From assembly GCA_932521025.1 (NCBI GenBank), contig OW051473.1, forward strand, positions 8,432,001-8,496,000: a stretch of 64,000 nt of DNA, read 5' to 3'. Made by a program: the position numbers and the translations under genes. Shown piece after piece: positions 1-13,500 of this stretch. This stretch comes from Oscheius onirici. Lineage: Eukaryota > Nematoda > Chromadorea > Rhabditida > Rhabditidae. Within the stretch, counting starts at the first letter, position 1; the number at the start of each line of letters is the position of its first letter. The notes beneath the pieces are model-generated. The model saw only the letters and a program-made list of their open reading frames with translations. It made no database searches and was not told the DNA's origin.

Positions 1-880
1 CTTCTCTCTCTCTGCATATTTTTGCGTGGGAGCCGAACTCTCAGCCGGTTCTCAAGCCACAACGATGTTTAGAGTCTTGTAGTTGGAGTGGGTATTATGA
101 GCCACACGAACTCATCCGGAATGCACCGCCTATCAGGCATTCTGTAGAGACTAAGGCAGGCGCTTCGTCGCCTCTTTTGTTCAAGTCCAGTACGCACTGA
201 TATACCTGATTAATAGGAAAGGAGGGAGAGACACGCAGATAGACACACAAAAAAAGGGAAGAACGCTTCTCGGGGCTTCTTCTCTTCCTCATTTTTCGCA
301 ATAAACACATTATAGAGACAAAGCAAACGTGTGTTGAACGGGGTTGCACTCCTCTCCCATAATCCATATATACGAGGAATATGTTACTAGACAGCCAATC
401 ATCCTTGTTTTCTCCCCTCTCTCTCCTGCAATCCGATACCACCTTTTTCTAATCTCGTCTTTCTCTACAAATTCTTTGGTCTGTGAAGCGGTGCTGACAG
501 CATTCGCGTTTCGGAGACCACTTCTTGAATTTCATGTTCTTTTCCGCACTACAAGAGGGCTGTCCTCAATTTTTTGTCTTTCAGATACTTGAGCACGTGC
601 AAAACCTTTACATGTTACGCGAATTTGCAAACATGTCGTATGCAAAATCGCGTCAAAATCACAAAGTACACTTAATGTAAAGGGTTAAGTACGAGCCATG
701 CTTAAAGCCAATAGGAGACTACCTAAATTTTCTTTCATGTCAATGCTTAACGTCAAACTTTTTTTAGACAATTTTGAACGCAAATTCGCGTCACTAACAC
801 CAAACTTGAAAATTTCTCACTCTTTTTACATTCAACTTCTAAAAATATATTTCAGAGGTCAGCTTCGTCCCTCTCCTTAC

Positions 881-3800
881 ATGGAGGGGGCGTGGCTAAT
901 TTTTCTGTCGGTACTGTTGATATTGGCGGCTCTTCTAGCTGCTCTCTGTGTCTACCTCACTCTGAAGCTATGTCGTCTGGACGGAAGATACAAATATTCA
1001 GGTTCGTCACTTTCTCATTCAAACATCGTGGGTGGTCATTTTGCCGCATTTTGCTGCTAAAAATTACATTAAAAATGAGATCAAATTTGCGGCCTGGCAG
1101 CCAGTTTTGGTGGTATATGCTTGCTTCCAGCTTCCCGCCAAAACATGCGACTGAATGGTATAAATTTTGGCCACGCCGGCGTTCGCTTCCGCGTTAATTG
1201 CTGCTGAATTCACGCTAATAGCTGTATCTCTGCCTTAACCCTACGACGAGTGACAGAATCACTTGCCCACCATGCCGACGCGGCGAAAAGACTCTATCTT
1301 TCGGCGTTTCACCATTCCAAAAGGTACGTTTTCTAATGAAGTTTGGCGCAAATTTCTTAACAGACAGAAAAACGTATCTTGAAATGTCGCGAAGCCCCGT
1401 ACTGCAGAATCATTTCCTCGGGCTTCTTCTAGGAAGTGATAGTGCTTGTAATGAGTCAAAGCCCTTTTCTTTTACGAGTCTACGCTTTTTTGTTTCGGTT
1501 CCTTAGGGACGGGTAACAGTCATAGTAATATAAGATTAGTCGGCCTCTCGAAAGTCCTTCTTTTTGTTCTGCGCCCCACCCGAAATTGGTATTGGCCATG
1601 TAGCAATCAGCTAGATTGCTAGTCGCTCACCTCTATCGCCATTCTATAAACTGATCCGCGCTCTTGCGCACTGCCCTTTTTTGAAGAGCAAAGGTGATGG
1701 TATACTCTTTCTGTCCCTCCCGTTCTCTCCCATGTCACGTAACAGTTCTGGGCTTATCCGTCAGGGCGGATTATCTCTAGCTGTTTGCCATCTAGCCCTC
1801 TTTGCCGCCTTTATCCAAATCCACTTGTATATACGGGCAGTCCAGTCGAGTTTACCTTTTTAAACTTAAATATCTTCACAACTTTTAGAGGTGCCGACCA
1901 CTCTTCCTCAAATCAAGGTCACCGTGGCCCCGAGCAGTTCCGTCATGAGCATACCGAGTAAGTGATTTTTATAGCTGGACATATGGTCCCAAAATTCAAA
2001 TTTGTCCCCGTATGAATGCACCCTGGGGAGCGATCTAACGCGATCTCCTGCTGGCCATTCTTTGCAGCTTTTCCACTTCTTCCGTCTAGTTTCCAATAAA
2101 CTGATTAATTTTGGGAGACGTAAACAGTTCAGAGCAATAGTATATGCTGCGAGCCTGTCACCAATCTGTTTGTTCCATCGCATTTCAAAATCAATGCAAA
2201 GCCCATCTCTGTTTCCTGTCTCGCTTTACCTCCATTTTTGACCTGCGTACGCTCTCCTAACAAGCCTCATTTGGCTCCTGAACATTGTCTTTCTTCAGTC
2301 ACAACACACTTTCTTGAATAGACGGGCCCCCTTCCAAATCGCTTCTAATTGGCCATAAATCCAAGTTTACGAGCCAAGGAGAGTCGAAGATTGCTCCTTC
2401 TCGCGACTCGGTCACATTAGCCCAACCGGAAAAGTAAATGAGCCATTGGTGTACGGTAGAAAGAGCTCGTCAAAACTTTTATGCGCATGTCTGTCTTACG
2501 TCTCTGTGCAACCCTTTGTTTACACAGACATTCAGGGCGTAGAACAACCTCATTATTACATCTGTAGTTTGTCCTGGGGTGAGCCAGTTCTTTAAGATCT
2601 TTCTTGTCTAGTTTACGAGTACATATAATATTCATGAAAAGGGTCCTAATGACGGCGTCCTGCCAATCTCTATACAAAAACGGGTGCATGATATTCTGAT
2701 CAGCACCACTCTCTCCCAACACTAGCGGTCAAAAAATTAGTGAAGCGTCTATTGCCTCTGCCTCCTTCACTCTCTAATTGGGCTATTTGTGTCAGCGACG
2801 GCAAAGCGACGTCCTCTGGCGCGGAAACCTTACTCATCCGTGTTGACGACGTCTACAGATTTCATTTGGGGCGATAGGCTTAATTATTTTAAGTATACAC
2901 GTTCAAGAGCGCTCCAAAAAAAACTGGCTAAAAATGTCAAAATGTGAACCTGTTTTCTCTTTCTCGTCGCTTCTGCGAACAGATCAGCTGATATTCCTGG
3001 AATTGCCTCTCCTGTATCAAATTTCAGGTGAAATGAAGTACGAAGGGTCATAATTGTTTTTCTATATAATCTTGAAGCACTCTCTGCCAGAAGGAGGCCT
3101 AATCCTGGTTCGGATGTGATCCGATATGCGCTCTCTCCTCTTTCTCTCTGCACCTATTGATCCTGTTTTTTACTTAAACTACAGTAGTTTTGGCTCCTCC
3201 CAGTACATTTTATTACTTTTAGCCGGTACTTTTAGACGGAACCCCATTTCTCTTATTCATTAACACTTTGTGGGGTCGCTTCGAAATAATCCGACGCCTT
3301 CGTCTATTCACACTGCTTTCCTAATTGCTCTTCCTACACAATGAAATCATTTTCTTCCTCCCAGACTTGAAAATCTTGTTCATCTTTCAGAGATGAACGG
3401 CTCTTACAAAGCGCGGGTAATGTGGCGGGACGGCTGCAGTCCACCGTGGATGGAGCGCTCAGGTCGCCATTCGAACAGAAGCAGCCTCTGCACATCACCG
3501 GCAGTTGCCAGCACGTGAGTATCTTTTACTTCTCTCCTTCTTAAAATCTCAAATTTCCCTTCAAATGCTTCACGTTTCCAGGTCGGAAAGTTGCGATCTC
3601 CTTAACGACGATCGCCGCAGCTCCACCCGGAACAGTCTCTTTCTCTTCAATCTGGATTGTCCAGAGGACGGGCAGGCGAGTTTTTAATAGAATCATAAAA
3701 GAGCAAAAAATAATTAGCGAAACGTCCTAAAGGTGTATCCATCCAACTAGAAGCAAGCAAAAGGCGTTCTTTAGTGTCTCGAAACGTAGGCAGACGAGAT

Positions 3801-6800
3801 CCACTTGTTGTATCGCCTTGGCTTTTCAAAATCTGCGCGCGAGAAAAAAATTTGTCCATTGTGAGAAGTATCACATTTCGCGGGGAACAGCCATATCGTC
3901 TTCTGATCTCAAGTTCCTTTGAAAAGCTTCCTGGGAGAATAGCTGCTCATCCCACACACAAATCAGCTTCCTCAGTGTCGGAACTTTCTTTCAACAAGTC
4001 AAAAATCAAAAACATTTTGCAAGTTTTGATCGCTTTAAGCTATCTTTCTAGATCTTAGCCCTTGATTTGTTAGAAATACTCGTTCACTGTCAGCTCGAGA
4101 CAATTTTTGAAGTCAACATCACAAATACAACGTTTTCCTAGCAGGACAAACATATTTATATATGAAATGGAAGCCTTTCATTTTATTTTTTCATCTCATT
4201 CAGTACGGTACCCATTGGCCCCATTGACACATTAGGTAGAAACTTGAATACGCAATCAATGTTTTTGTGAAATTTTTCAATTCTTGGCTTATACAGCTGA
4301 GAATGTGTTTGAAACCAGAGGCAAATGCAATAGCCTTCCGAAAATATTGCCTTTGACTTCAGATTTGGTTGTTCCTTGCTTCACCCTCAGTTGTAGTCCT
4401 ACCTACAGACAAATGTATTATGTACAACTACGTGAGAATAGTAATATTCAAGCAGGTAGTCGGCTTCATACCAACGAAATTTGATAGGTAGACAAACTTT
4501 GTCAATGGCGATAATAAAAGCAAAGTTCTTAAAAACTTGCCCTAGACATTCTAATCTGGTTTACGCCGCCTTTGCCATAAGCGCTGCTAAAATTTTAAAC
4601 TTTGCGTTGCTGGACGGGTGGACGACGAGATTGTTGCTTTCTTGGGAGAGAGAGAGAGGCGAGCCGACCCTGATTACCATGGTGCCATGTCTCCTCACAT
4701 TTATGACTCGACTTCCCCTCGCTCTCCTTCTTTTTCCTCTTTTCCATTCACTGAATGACGCCTAGGTCGCTTCTATTGTTTCTGCCTTGATCCGAATCCT
4801 TCTTGTTTGTCTGTTCTTAGACTAATTTACTGCGCTTTGCATTTAACGTGGTTCGTGTTAAATAATGCAGAGTTTTCTCTCTCCTATCCCTGTGCAAATG
4901 ACTCCGAGAGAGATAATTTGCATGTTATAAACTCCTTTATGACCCGTTTTTACAGTTGGAGGAGATGGACGAGCGCTCTGTTCTTCATTACGAGCTCGGC
5001 TTTTATGAGAAGAGCGGTAATGACTGCTTCAGGTAAGATTTTATTCACAGATGACTGATTGTTCTTGATTTTCAGAGGAACTCTCACTTTTGCTTTGAGA
5101 TACGACTTTATTCATCGGGTACTTATGCTTCACGTCCTCAGGGCAAACAATCTTCCGGTTGAGGTAATCTAGACAATGGTGGGGAGAGTCCTTGGTAATA
5201 CTATAGCAGGCACCCCCCTCCATTCAAATATTTTGGCGCGCAAGCCATAAACTGACTAAATTCGCGTTTTTAACCATTTTTCCAGTATTATTTCACGTTC
5301 TAGCTGCTTTTATCGAACGCAGCATCAAAAACTAACCCTTGGGTGAGTGTCCAATCGAATAAAATAGTGAAAAATCTAGAGAAACTCTCGGGGGGTGCAA
5401 AATGTTAGCGATGTTGCTTATTCTGAAGTATTTCGCCTAATTTTTCAAGTATTTCGGTATCCTAGGGGTTATAATTGGCGCCGAGTTCGATAAACACATC
5501 TAGAACGTGAAAAAAATAACGGAAAAGCGGTGGAAATCCCGATTTCACACATTGCGCGCTAAAATATTTGAATGGAGGGGGGTGCCTGCTATAGTATTAC
5601 CGCGTCCTTTTTCAGGAAAAAGGACGAACCGTTGATCCGTATGTCAAGATGTATTTATTGCCTGAAAGGCGCAATCATTGTAAAACGAGAATTTGTAAGA
5701 AGACACTCGCTCCGGAGTTTAATGAGATGTTCTCCTTTGACGTTCCGTTCAACGGCTTGCAGAACAGAATGCTTCAGGTAAGCAAGCGACTATATTAAAC
5801 TGAGCATCCACTATATTAAAGTTCTACCGTCTCTGTCAGTCTGTCTGTAGCCGCGGTTTCAGCGAAATGCTGCGGAGGGGATCGAACCCGCTGCGCTCGC
5901 GCGCAAATTGCACTTGGGTATACATTGAAAAATTGCAGCGGCGTGTCTAGCTCGGGCCAGTTTGGCCCCGTCCTCGCCACTCTAGTTCTATTTTAAATTG
6001 TCCCCCTGTATGTCTGTCTGTGGCCAATAGTAGACACTAAGGGGTTGGACGCCGAGACATTGGATTCCGCCCAAAAAATTTTGAAAAAAGATCTGCATTT
6101 TTCCTTGGGTATTTTTTATGCAGAATTTTTTTTGCATGAGGATGCTGAATCCAAAGTTGATGTTTTCTTGCTGGGAAAATGTAAAGGCTTTACATTTTAT
6201 CAAGAAAGAGAAATTTCCAAACATCGTTGCCAAAAAATCGCTGTTTAGTACATGGTAGACTTGCTTTATGAGAAACCAGAAAAGAAAAACGCACTTTCTC
6301 AAAACATGCTTGTAGCTTTATCTTTTCAAACAATTAAACTTTCTCATTTTTTGGAAGCGTGTAGCAGCGACATATTTCACGAACTTCCCTTACACCCTCA
6401 GAGTTGTTGAGAGTGGTACCGAAACGTGGTTATAATCTGTTATTTTGAAGTGTTCTGTCACAAGTAGTGAACATTACGGTTACGATGCGTTTTCCATCCA
6501 TCGTTTAGCCGATTCACAAAATACCTAGACAAATTTTTGTAAAAAAAAATTTCAGTTTACCGTCTACGATTTCGATCGCTTCACTCGCCATGGTCTCATA
6601 GGAAATGTCATCATGAGGGATCTCTTTGACAAAAGTGATCTATACAACTGGACCGAATACACTATGCAAATTGTCGGCAGTCAGGTAAACAAACCTCCTT
6701 TTTCAAAAAGTTGCTTTTTTAGGAAAAGAATGATTTTGGCGATCTCCTTCTCTATTTACAATATTCAAACACGGAACAGAAACTTTTGGTCACGGTGGCA

Positions 6801-7328
6801 AAGGCCTACAATCTTCGCCCTATGGACATTACAGGGGCCTCTGGTAGGCAATTTTTATGAATTTTAAGTACATTTTCAGACCCTTACGTCAAAGTGGAGC
6901 AAATTTATCGTGGAAAACGTGTAAAGTTGCGGAAAACGTCAATAAAGCGAGCAAATCTGAACCCTGTCTATCACGAATCCTTAGAGTATGAATTGCCCAT
7001 TAGTCAGGTAAAAATATCTAGATCTCTGTTCAGAATTAAATTAAGGTGCCAGAGACCAACTTTTTGATACAGGTTATGGACTGGGACAGGATAGGAAAAG
7101 ATGACCTGCTTGGTTGCTGTGTTCTAGGCAAAGATTCTCCGACCCCAGAAGGAAAAAATCAGTGGGAAAACTGCTTTTTGTCCAACGTTCAACTGGAACC
7201 TGGACAGGTAGACTTTTCCGTATTTTGAGCTAAAACATATTTAGAAACCAAAACCTGTCGGACAATGGCATAGCATCCTCTCGGAAGTCCCAGAAAACTT
7301 TCGCGACATACCAAAAGCAAAAAAGTAG
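881..7328 (+). CDS. synaptotagmin-like protein, TM plus two C2 domains (12 exons)
   Basis: Membrane protein of vesicle traffic: an N-terminal transmembrane helix, a linker, then tandem C2A and C2B domains. Exons read as 881-1001, 1889-1957, 3391-3514, 3582-3675, 4956-5032, 5076-5163, 5616-5777, 6556-6684, 6723-6843, 6880-7007, 7046-7207, 7245-7328; all phases join to one 452-residue frame. The helix (LSVLLILAALLAALCVYL) lies about residues 8-28. C2A carries VDPYVKMYLLP and YDFDRF, but the loop-1 first aspartate and the last loop-3 aspartate are replaced (VEEKGRTVDPY, RHG), so C2A calcium binding is probably impaired. C2B keeps MDITGASDPYVK and MDWDRIGKDD. The third intron uses an apparent GC donor (CAG|GCGAGT at 3676). 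An acceptor at 855 just before the ATG suggests trans-splicing. The linker exons 2-4 are not conserved enough to check by homology; subfamily not assigned. Confidence 0.88.
5194..5601. mobile_element. MITE, 408 bp, 50-bp terminal inverted repeats, in a synaptotagmin intron
   Basis: Inverted repeats 5194-5243 and 5552-5601 match at all but one of 50 positions; each begins GGTAATACTATAGCAGGCAC reading inward. Flanks are 8-bp near-identical direct repeats, GAGTCCTT (5186-5193) and GCGTCCTT (5602-5609), the target duplication expected of a hAT-like or other 8-bp-TSD DNA transposon. The interior has no coding capacity. Removing element plus one duplication leaves an intron of 36 nt, normal for this genome, so the insertion is recent relative to the intron. 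The right target duplication forms part of the polypyrimidine tract of the C2A acceptor at 5615. Confidence 0.9.
5879..5888 (-). repeat. tRNA-type B box, possible SINE remnant
   Basis: On the minus strand the stretch reads CGGGTTCGATCCCC, a perfect RNA polymerase III B box of tRNA type, inside a synaptotagmin intron. I could not find a convincing A box or cloverleaf, so it is not a working tRNA; a tRNA-derived SINE fragment is the simplest reading. It could also be chance. Confidence 0.3.
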
Positions 7329-7532
7329 CTGTCATCAAAGTTCACTTGTGTTCTTTTGTGATCTTTTTAGTCATTCCATGGCCTTATGTTGATGTTTCTC
7401 TCCTCGAAAAATTCTCCAGTTTCACCAAGATCTCTAAAACGTTCTGTTCGCTCCAACCCTTTCTCCCAGTGTGTGTTTGTTGCTTTTGTGTTTCTTAAGC
7501 ACTACAATACAGGTCGTCTTTCACGGGAAAAC

Positions 7533-7538
7533 AATAAA
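7533..7538 (+). promoter_or_regulatory. AATAAA polyadenylation signal
   Basis: AATAAA about 205 bases after the synaptotagmin-like stop codon at 7328 and 12 bases before the end of the convergent amnionless coding region (stop at 7550). The two transcripts therefore probably overlap tail to tail. Confidence 0.4.
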
Positions 7539-7549
7539 TATTCATGGTT

Positions 7550-10500
7550 TTACAGGCTAATCAGAGTCATTTCAACGTCTCCACCTAAACCCTCTTCGTG
7601 GGAACTTGGCTTGGTTATCAGAACATTTGCCTCACTTTCAGAGTCTGTAAAATTAGCCGCTTCGTCAGATTCTTCTAGAACAATCTGAGATCCCCCATGC
7701 TCGTCTTCTGATATCTCAAATGCTGGGTTTTCTATGCGGACCACATCCTCGGAACTTCCACCTCTCCAAATCACTCGCATGTCAAAGTTAGATGGGTTGG
7801 CTGACGCTTGGCTGGCTATGGTTCTGAAATCTTGTTTTTATGTGTGTTGAAGAACTTTCTACCTTATTCTTTGTCCGATAGGAGTGTCTTTATCGACAAC
7901 GTAGAAGATAATTCCGGCAAGAATGACAACGAAGAATATCTTTCCAAGAGTTTTTGTCCCTGTAAAATTCCTCTTCAGTTTTTAGTGCTTTCTGCAAACA
8001 CTAGGATACGTTTTCTCAGAGACATGTTTTTAGAAGAAACACTGCTGATTGAGAAAATTGTTCTTTCTCATGTTCTGAACTACAATCTGAGTCGTTTTTC
8101 ATGCTCCGAATGAAGATAAGTGTTTTCAGGGAAACGTAAAGTAAAATTTCAATTCAAGGCAAAATGCATAGCAGCTCAATGTCCACACTTCATCGTAACT
8201 TTTCACTACCGTTGGGTGCAAGACTTCAGATTAGAATGAACCCCAGATCAGTATTGAGGAGAATATCTATCTCAAAAGGAGAGGTTAGCGCATAGGTAAA
8301 GCGATGTTTTAGACGTACCTTGATTAGGACTCCTATCTGTTTTGCTTACGACAGAAGTATAATGCATCATTACAGTCGTAACTCCGCCTAAAACGTTAAA
8401 AATTACCGGATACTTCAACCTTCTTACCCATGTCACCGTCCAATACAGCAGCTATGAGATCGATGGCCTCTTTGAACTTTTCCTCGTGAAATCTGGCCAC
8501 ATCATCATCAGTTCGGTTTATGGGGAAAAGTGAAATCTGAATTCTGGAATACAGTAACAAAAGTTTTAAAATGAACCTGGTATTCTAAGGGAGCCGAATC
8601 CGGATCCGTTCTTTCCAAGTAGAAGCTTACATATTGGTTCAAGCCAGTTCTAAGGATTTGCTTTAACTGTTGTTATTTAAGTTTGTTGGATTGGCTTACA
8701 TCAAAGATTTTCTCAGCGATGGTATGCTTGTTACCGTCCGACATTGAAAAGTTCACAAGAGCTCCTAGGAAAAGATTTTTGTCGAAAACTTAATCTTACC
8801 ACAAATCTCACAACAGTGTCCAAACGGTTTTACAGGCTCCACACAAGTCGCTGCCGTTGTTTCACATTTAACATACTGACAAATTTTGGCCATTGTCTAA
8901 ATTGAAACCGCGATTAAATTAATCCAGCTAAAGATCACAAACACTGGGATCACTGTTCGAATTGACCACTCCCAATTTGCTGTCCCACACATCTTCATCC
9001 AATTGTGATTTTTCAATTCGCATCGGCTGGCCTTTACTGGGAATGTTGAACTCGATATCCCCGAGCACGGCCTTTTTTCCAATTTCGTGGTTCAGAGCGA
9101 CCTGAAAATTGTTTCCAGACAGTTCTTCGCCCTGTTACCTTGAATTGCCCCTCAGCTGTGTAGAGTAGGTCATCAAACTTTGCCGACGTCCATGACTGCA
9201 AACAATATATATTTTTGACACTTTCTATTCTCGTTTTCGCATACGAGAGTCTTGATCACATGGAAAGGCAAAGTGTTGGCTGGCTCTGTTTTAGAGTGGA
9301 AACTCTTCTCGACAAGCTCAAACAGCGCTGACAAGCACCGCGAGATGAGGATCGAAGGTTATCCCCTTCGTCCAGTGGTCTGACTCTTGTTTCCTCCTTC
9401 CAGCCGTATTTATCTCGTTTAGCATTTCCCAATAACCATAAGCTTAATCACTTTCTGGTGCATATTGTCAGCAGACAACATATTAACTTTAAGCAGTCTT
9501 CTATCAAACGGCGTTCTTTTAGTTTGAGCTTCAGGTGTTCCCATACCCACTCTGATTAGTAGTTGTAACAACATGATCATTAGTTAAGCAGGCGTTTTGC
9601 AAAGATAAAATTAGAGGGCGAGGTGTAGAAATTAGATAGCTGAGTTCAGCTACGTTCAAAGTGGATTTTAAGGTTGCAGGAAGTTTCAAACCACAATAGG
9701 TCAAGGCAACCTTTGTTTGCAAAAAAATTCAGTTTTTCACAGCAAGACTCACAAAACGTTCCATCAATCCAGTAGAAGAACCTCAGCCTCAATAATAAAT
9801 AGTTGGCTGGCAAGCGTGGTGACAGTTTTCTCCCATTTGGCGTCGAATTATTCATTTCGGCAAAGAGAAACGGGCATTCTTATCACAATGAAACAACGTT
9901 CGCGATGTTTCTCACTTCTTTTCCTAACAAGTTAGCACTTTCACCGTTGCATCCAATCAAAGATCAACGAGAGTAGACTAGTAATCATCTCTCTGGGAAT
10001 ACCTCTTCTACGAAATTGAACAACACTTTTTGAACGAGTTGAACGCCCTCTCACCCTACGCAGTAATATTCTTAACATTTAAGTCGACAAACACGCATTG
10101 CGTTAGCACTCAAAAATATAGGGAAGCACAACAAACTTAGTCCCGATGGCTTGGCGTTAAGCTTGGCCACCCGTCAAAATTTTTGACCCGGAAAATTCTT
10201 CGGCGATGAATCAAAATGGATCTTTGTCAGGGAGAGTTTTGAATGGAAGGCAACAATCTTGATAATCCGATTCATAGACACCTACTGTTTGCACAACCGT
10301 TTGTTGATTTTTCATGAAGCTGGGCGTCAAATATGCCTTAACACCACTTTTTAGGGCTGCTGTTGGAATTTTTACCGTATATCTTAACGTGGTGTTATTC
10401 GCCTTCTTGCTTCTGCAAAATATTTGCACTTCCAAGTATTTCCATATTCTGGGAATCATCCTTTTCCGTAATAATATGCGTCAAGAAGACAGCTCTCGAC

Positions 10501-13500
10501 TTTTAATGGCGCATCGGAAAGACCTCGCCAAAGCTTCCTAGAATTCATCTCTTTCCGTTGAGAGCTGCTAAAAATCATGGCAGCAGGAACACTCTGAGGA
10601 ACACTATTCCGTTTTCCTTGATCTCAGCTGTTTGGGCTCGTCGAATACAACAAAAACTGAAGGGTCTCCTAAAGTGACACATTTTTGCAATGTGCCAGAT
10701 GGGCTCACCTGTTGGGAGATCAAACAGCCTCTTTTGACAAGCCCCGAAACTCGTGTGCCTATGTTCCGACGTATCTTTCTGATCTATGCTGTTCTAAGAA
10801 AGAGTCAAGAAACATAGCAGGGGTTTTTCTGACTTCGTTCTCCTTACTCTTTTACTCGAATAAGGCCTCTCCGAGCAGAAACAAAGTGATCTCGGAAACT
10901 GCTGCGTGTTCGTAAATTAGTCGCTGCTCCCCCAGTCCAAATGGATTTCAAATCCCAGGCTTTAAAAGAAAGTGCATTCGCAACATTCCCACTTTAACCA
11001 CCAAACTTGTTCATTGAACATTCAGATTTCTCTCTGTTTCTCACTCTTACTGTCTCTCTCACTTTCTTTCTCTGTCTCTCTGCCTTATATGTCTGTCTGT
11101 CTCTATCTGTATTTGCGGTCTATTTTATTGGCAATCACCAATTATCAGTGTTGCTCTTTCGGGTTTTACACTCTCTAAGCCTCTGCTCATGAGAAAAGAG
11201 GACAGGTGACGCAAGCGCGACGAAATCCGAGGCGGTTGCCTTTCCAAGCAAAAACTTTTGGTGGCCTCCCAAGCAATCTTAGAAATATCATCATTATTGT
11301 CTCATCGAACAGATCTTTTCGTTTTTGATCGATAATTTGGCTTGCAGAAACTAGTAGTTTTTCCATAACAAGTAAGTGGTCGACAGGAAATGAACACTGT
11401 TACTAGAAAACAAAAGGTCGCGTCAAACGATACGTCTACTCCCGTTTGTTTTAGACAAGATGAAAAGATCGGTTATTTTTTTCCTTTATCACTTCAAACT
11501 CGTTTTTGCAATATCTTAGAAACGTTTCGGGTTGTCAAGAACAAATCCTTCCTTACGACAATCTGCACCTGCATCTTTCTTCTTATAGTCTTTGCCCCGC
11601 AGCTGAATCGTTCTTTCAAATGTCGACAGTTTCAACCGTCCTACATTCTCTCCTAAATTAATGTTTTGACTTTACACATTTCCTATATTTATTGAAGAAC
11701 AATCCAAAGTTAAATTAAAAAAAGGAGATTCTGTCAATCCTGGACCGGTATTCAACCAAAGCCAACTATATCTTAGCAACAAAAGGTTTGCAAATAACAA
11801 ATATTTAGTTTCGAATCTCCCAGACTAAAATTATCATCGTTTTGTAAGTCTCCGACGCACTTAAAGATGATAAATGCCCTTCGAGGTTCATCTCTCCCAG
11901 TCCAAAATAACCGTTTCTACGTCCTCAGCATAATTTTAGTCTTTGCTTTCTCCTCCCAATTATACCCCTCTCATACTCTTGTTTTAGTCCTTTGATTTCA
12001 GCCTTTTGACTTTTGAGCATCTGCCAAGTTTCAAGTTTGCAGGAACTAGTGTGTAACTGCGAATATTCAGCTTTTCCTCATTACAACTGCCCCGTGCTTT
12101 TGTCTCTATACCTCTCCTCTTCAGCATTCCCATGATAATTACGTTCTTTCTGTAGTTGACATGCCCATTGTGGCTATCAAGTACATATTCTCCTCCTGCT
12201 TCTCACGAGAGAGTTTATCCGGTTCAATCATCAATATAGTTAGTGGCCCTAAGCTTATTTTCTGTGCAGCCATCCGCTCTCTGCAAACGTTTAGTTTTGT
12301 TTTTCCAATTGTGTGAGCACGTGTGGCAGGACGAGATTCGCAACATTAATTCACTTTTGGCTAGAGCCTTTTTATTGTGCAATTTACCGCGTCACGGTCA
12401 CGTTGCTCCCAAAGTTTGTGTGTGCAAGACCCTTTAGATGAGGTGTCCTCTAAAACAATTTTATGCCCTATGGTGGCTTCATCAGTCGTGGGGCCCCTTT
12501 CGACAAGTGATGATCGAGCCTATCCTCTCATAACCTACATCCTTTTCATACGTCACATATGTGCCACCATGCTTGTGTCCGTAAAAAAGAGTCGACTCTT
12601 TTTAGGAAGTGGACTATTTTTAACCCAAACTTCCTGAGCACAAAATTTCAATGGCTTAACAATCGGCGGAAGTTGGAACCTTTAGTCTAAAGATTCAAAA
12701 AGAGGTCCTAGTACTTTGACCTACGAGACACCCAGAAAATTAGGCTCGGTTACAAGATATGCCGGAGACTGATTCACTGTTTGGAAGTAATTCAATACAT
12801 GTGCTAACACTCGTGGGTAATTGGTTTGTCCAGGGTGGGCCTCCACAAGATGAACAACTTTTTGGCATATCCCCCTAGTTTGTAGATTCACACATCCTGC
12901 CTCATCCTGTTTTCCACACAATCTTCCATCTATTCTCAGACGCTTTAAGAGAGACTCTCTAAATTGCTTTTCTGTCACTTTTCACTCCTCCACACAGACT
13001 TCTGGCTCGAGGTCTTGTGGCGAGAGGTGAGCGGCCAAAGTCCCGACGATGAAGGCGGCCAATTCGAAGCCGACCGGAAATCATCAAACCTTGCAAAAGT
13101 TGCCCTAGTCCCTCTAAATCAAATTCAGACACTCAAATGGCGCTCCTGGCAGTCTCTTCGAAGGGAGAGAGACCTGGCTGCCCCGTAGACACCTCTCACA
13201 CTGCCTGTCTAATAAAACGCGAGTTGCTTAACAAAAGATCAGAGGTATTTTCGCAATTGAGCTTGGGGGTGTCACCTTTCCCCGAATAATATATGATCCT
13301 CCCTCACGTCCGATTCGTTTCCGTCTTCTCTATTCTTTCTCACTTTTCAATTATCGTGCCCTTTATGCATGGTTTGTTTATAGCTCATGATTATTTGGCA
13401 CACCAGTGTGAATCTATCTCTTTTGAGAAAGTCTTAACTGTACCCGGGAGTCCGGTAGAATAACCGCGAGAGATCAAACACATCTGGGCTGTCGTGCTAT

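Noticed and set aside
95..442. 115-codon minus-strand frame at the left edge
   Set aside because: Low-complexity, no motif, no splice support; several overlapping frames are equally open.
5870..5960. Possible tRNA gene on the minus strand
   Set aside because: Only the B box matches; no A box, anticodon arm or acceptor pairing.
9240..9330. Exon-like minus-strand stretch before amnionless exon 6
   Set aside because: Has an acceptor and a donor, but its phase does not fit the preceding exon; the direct junction 17693 to 9195 matches the family alignment.
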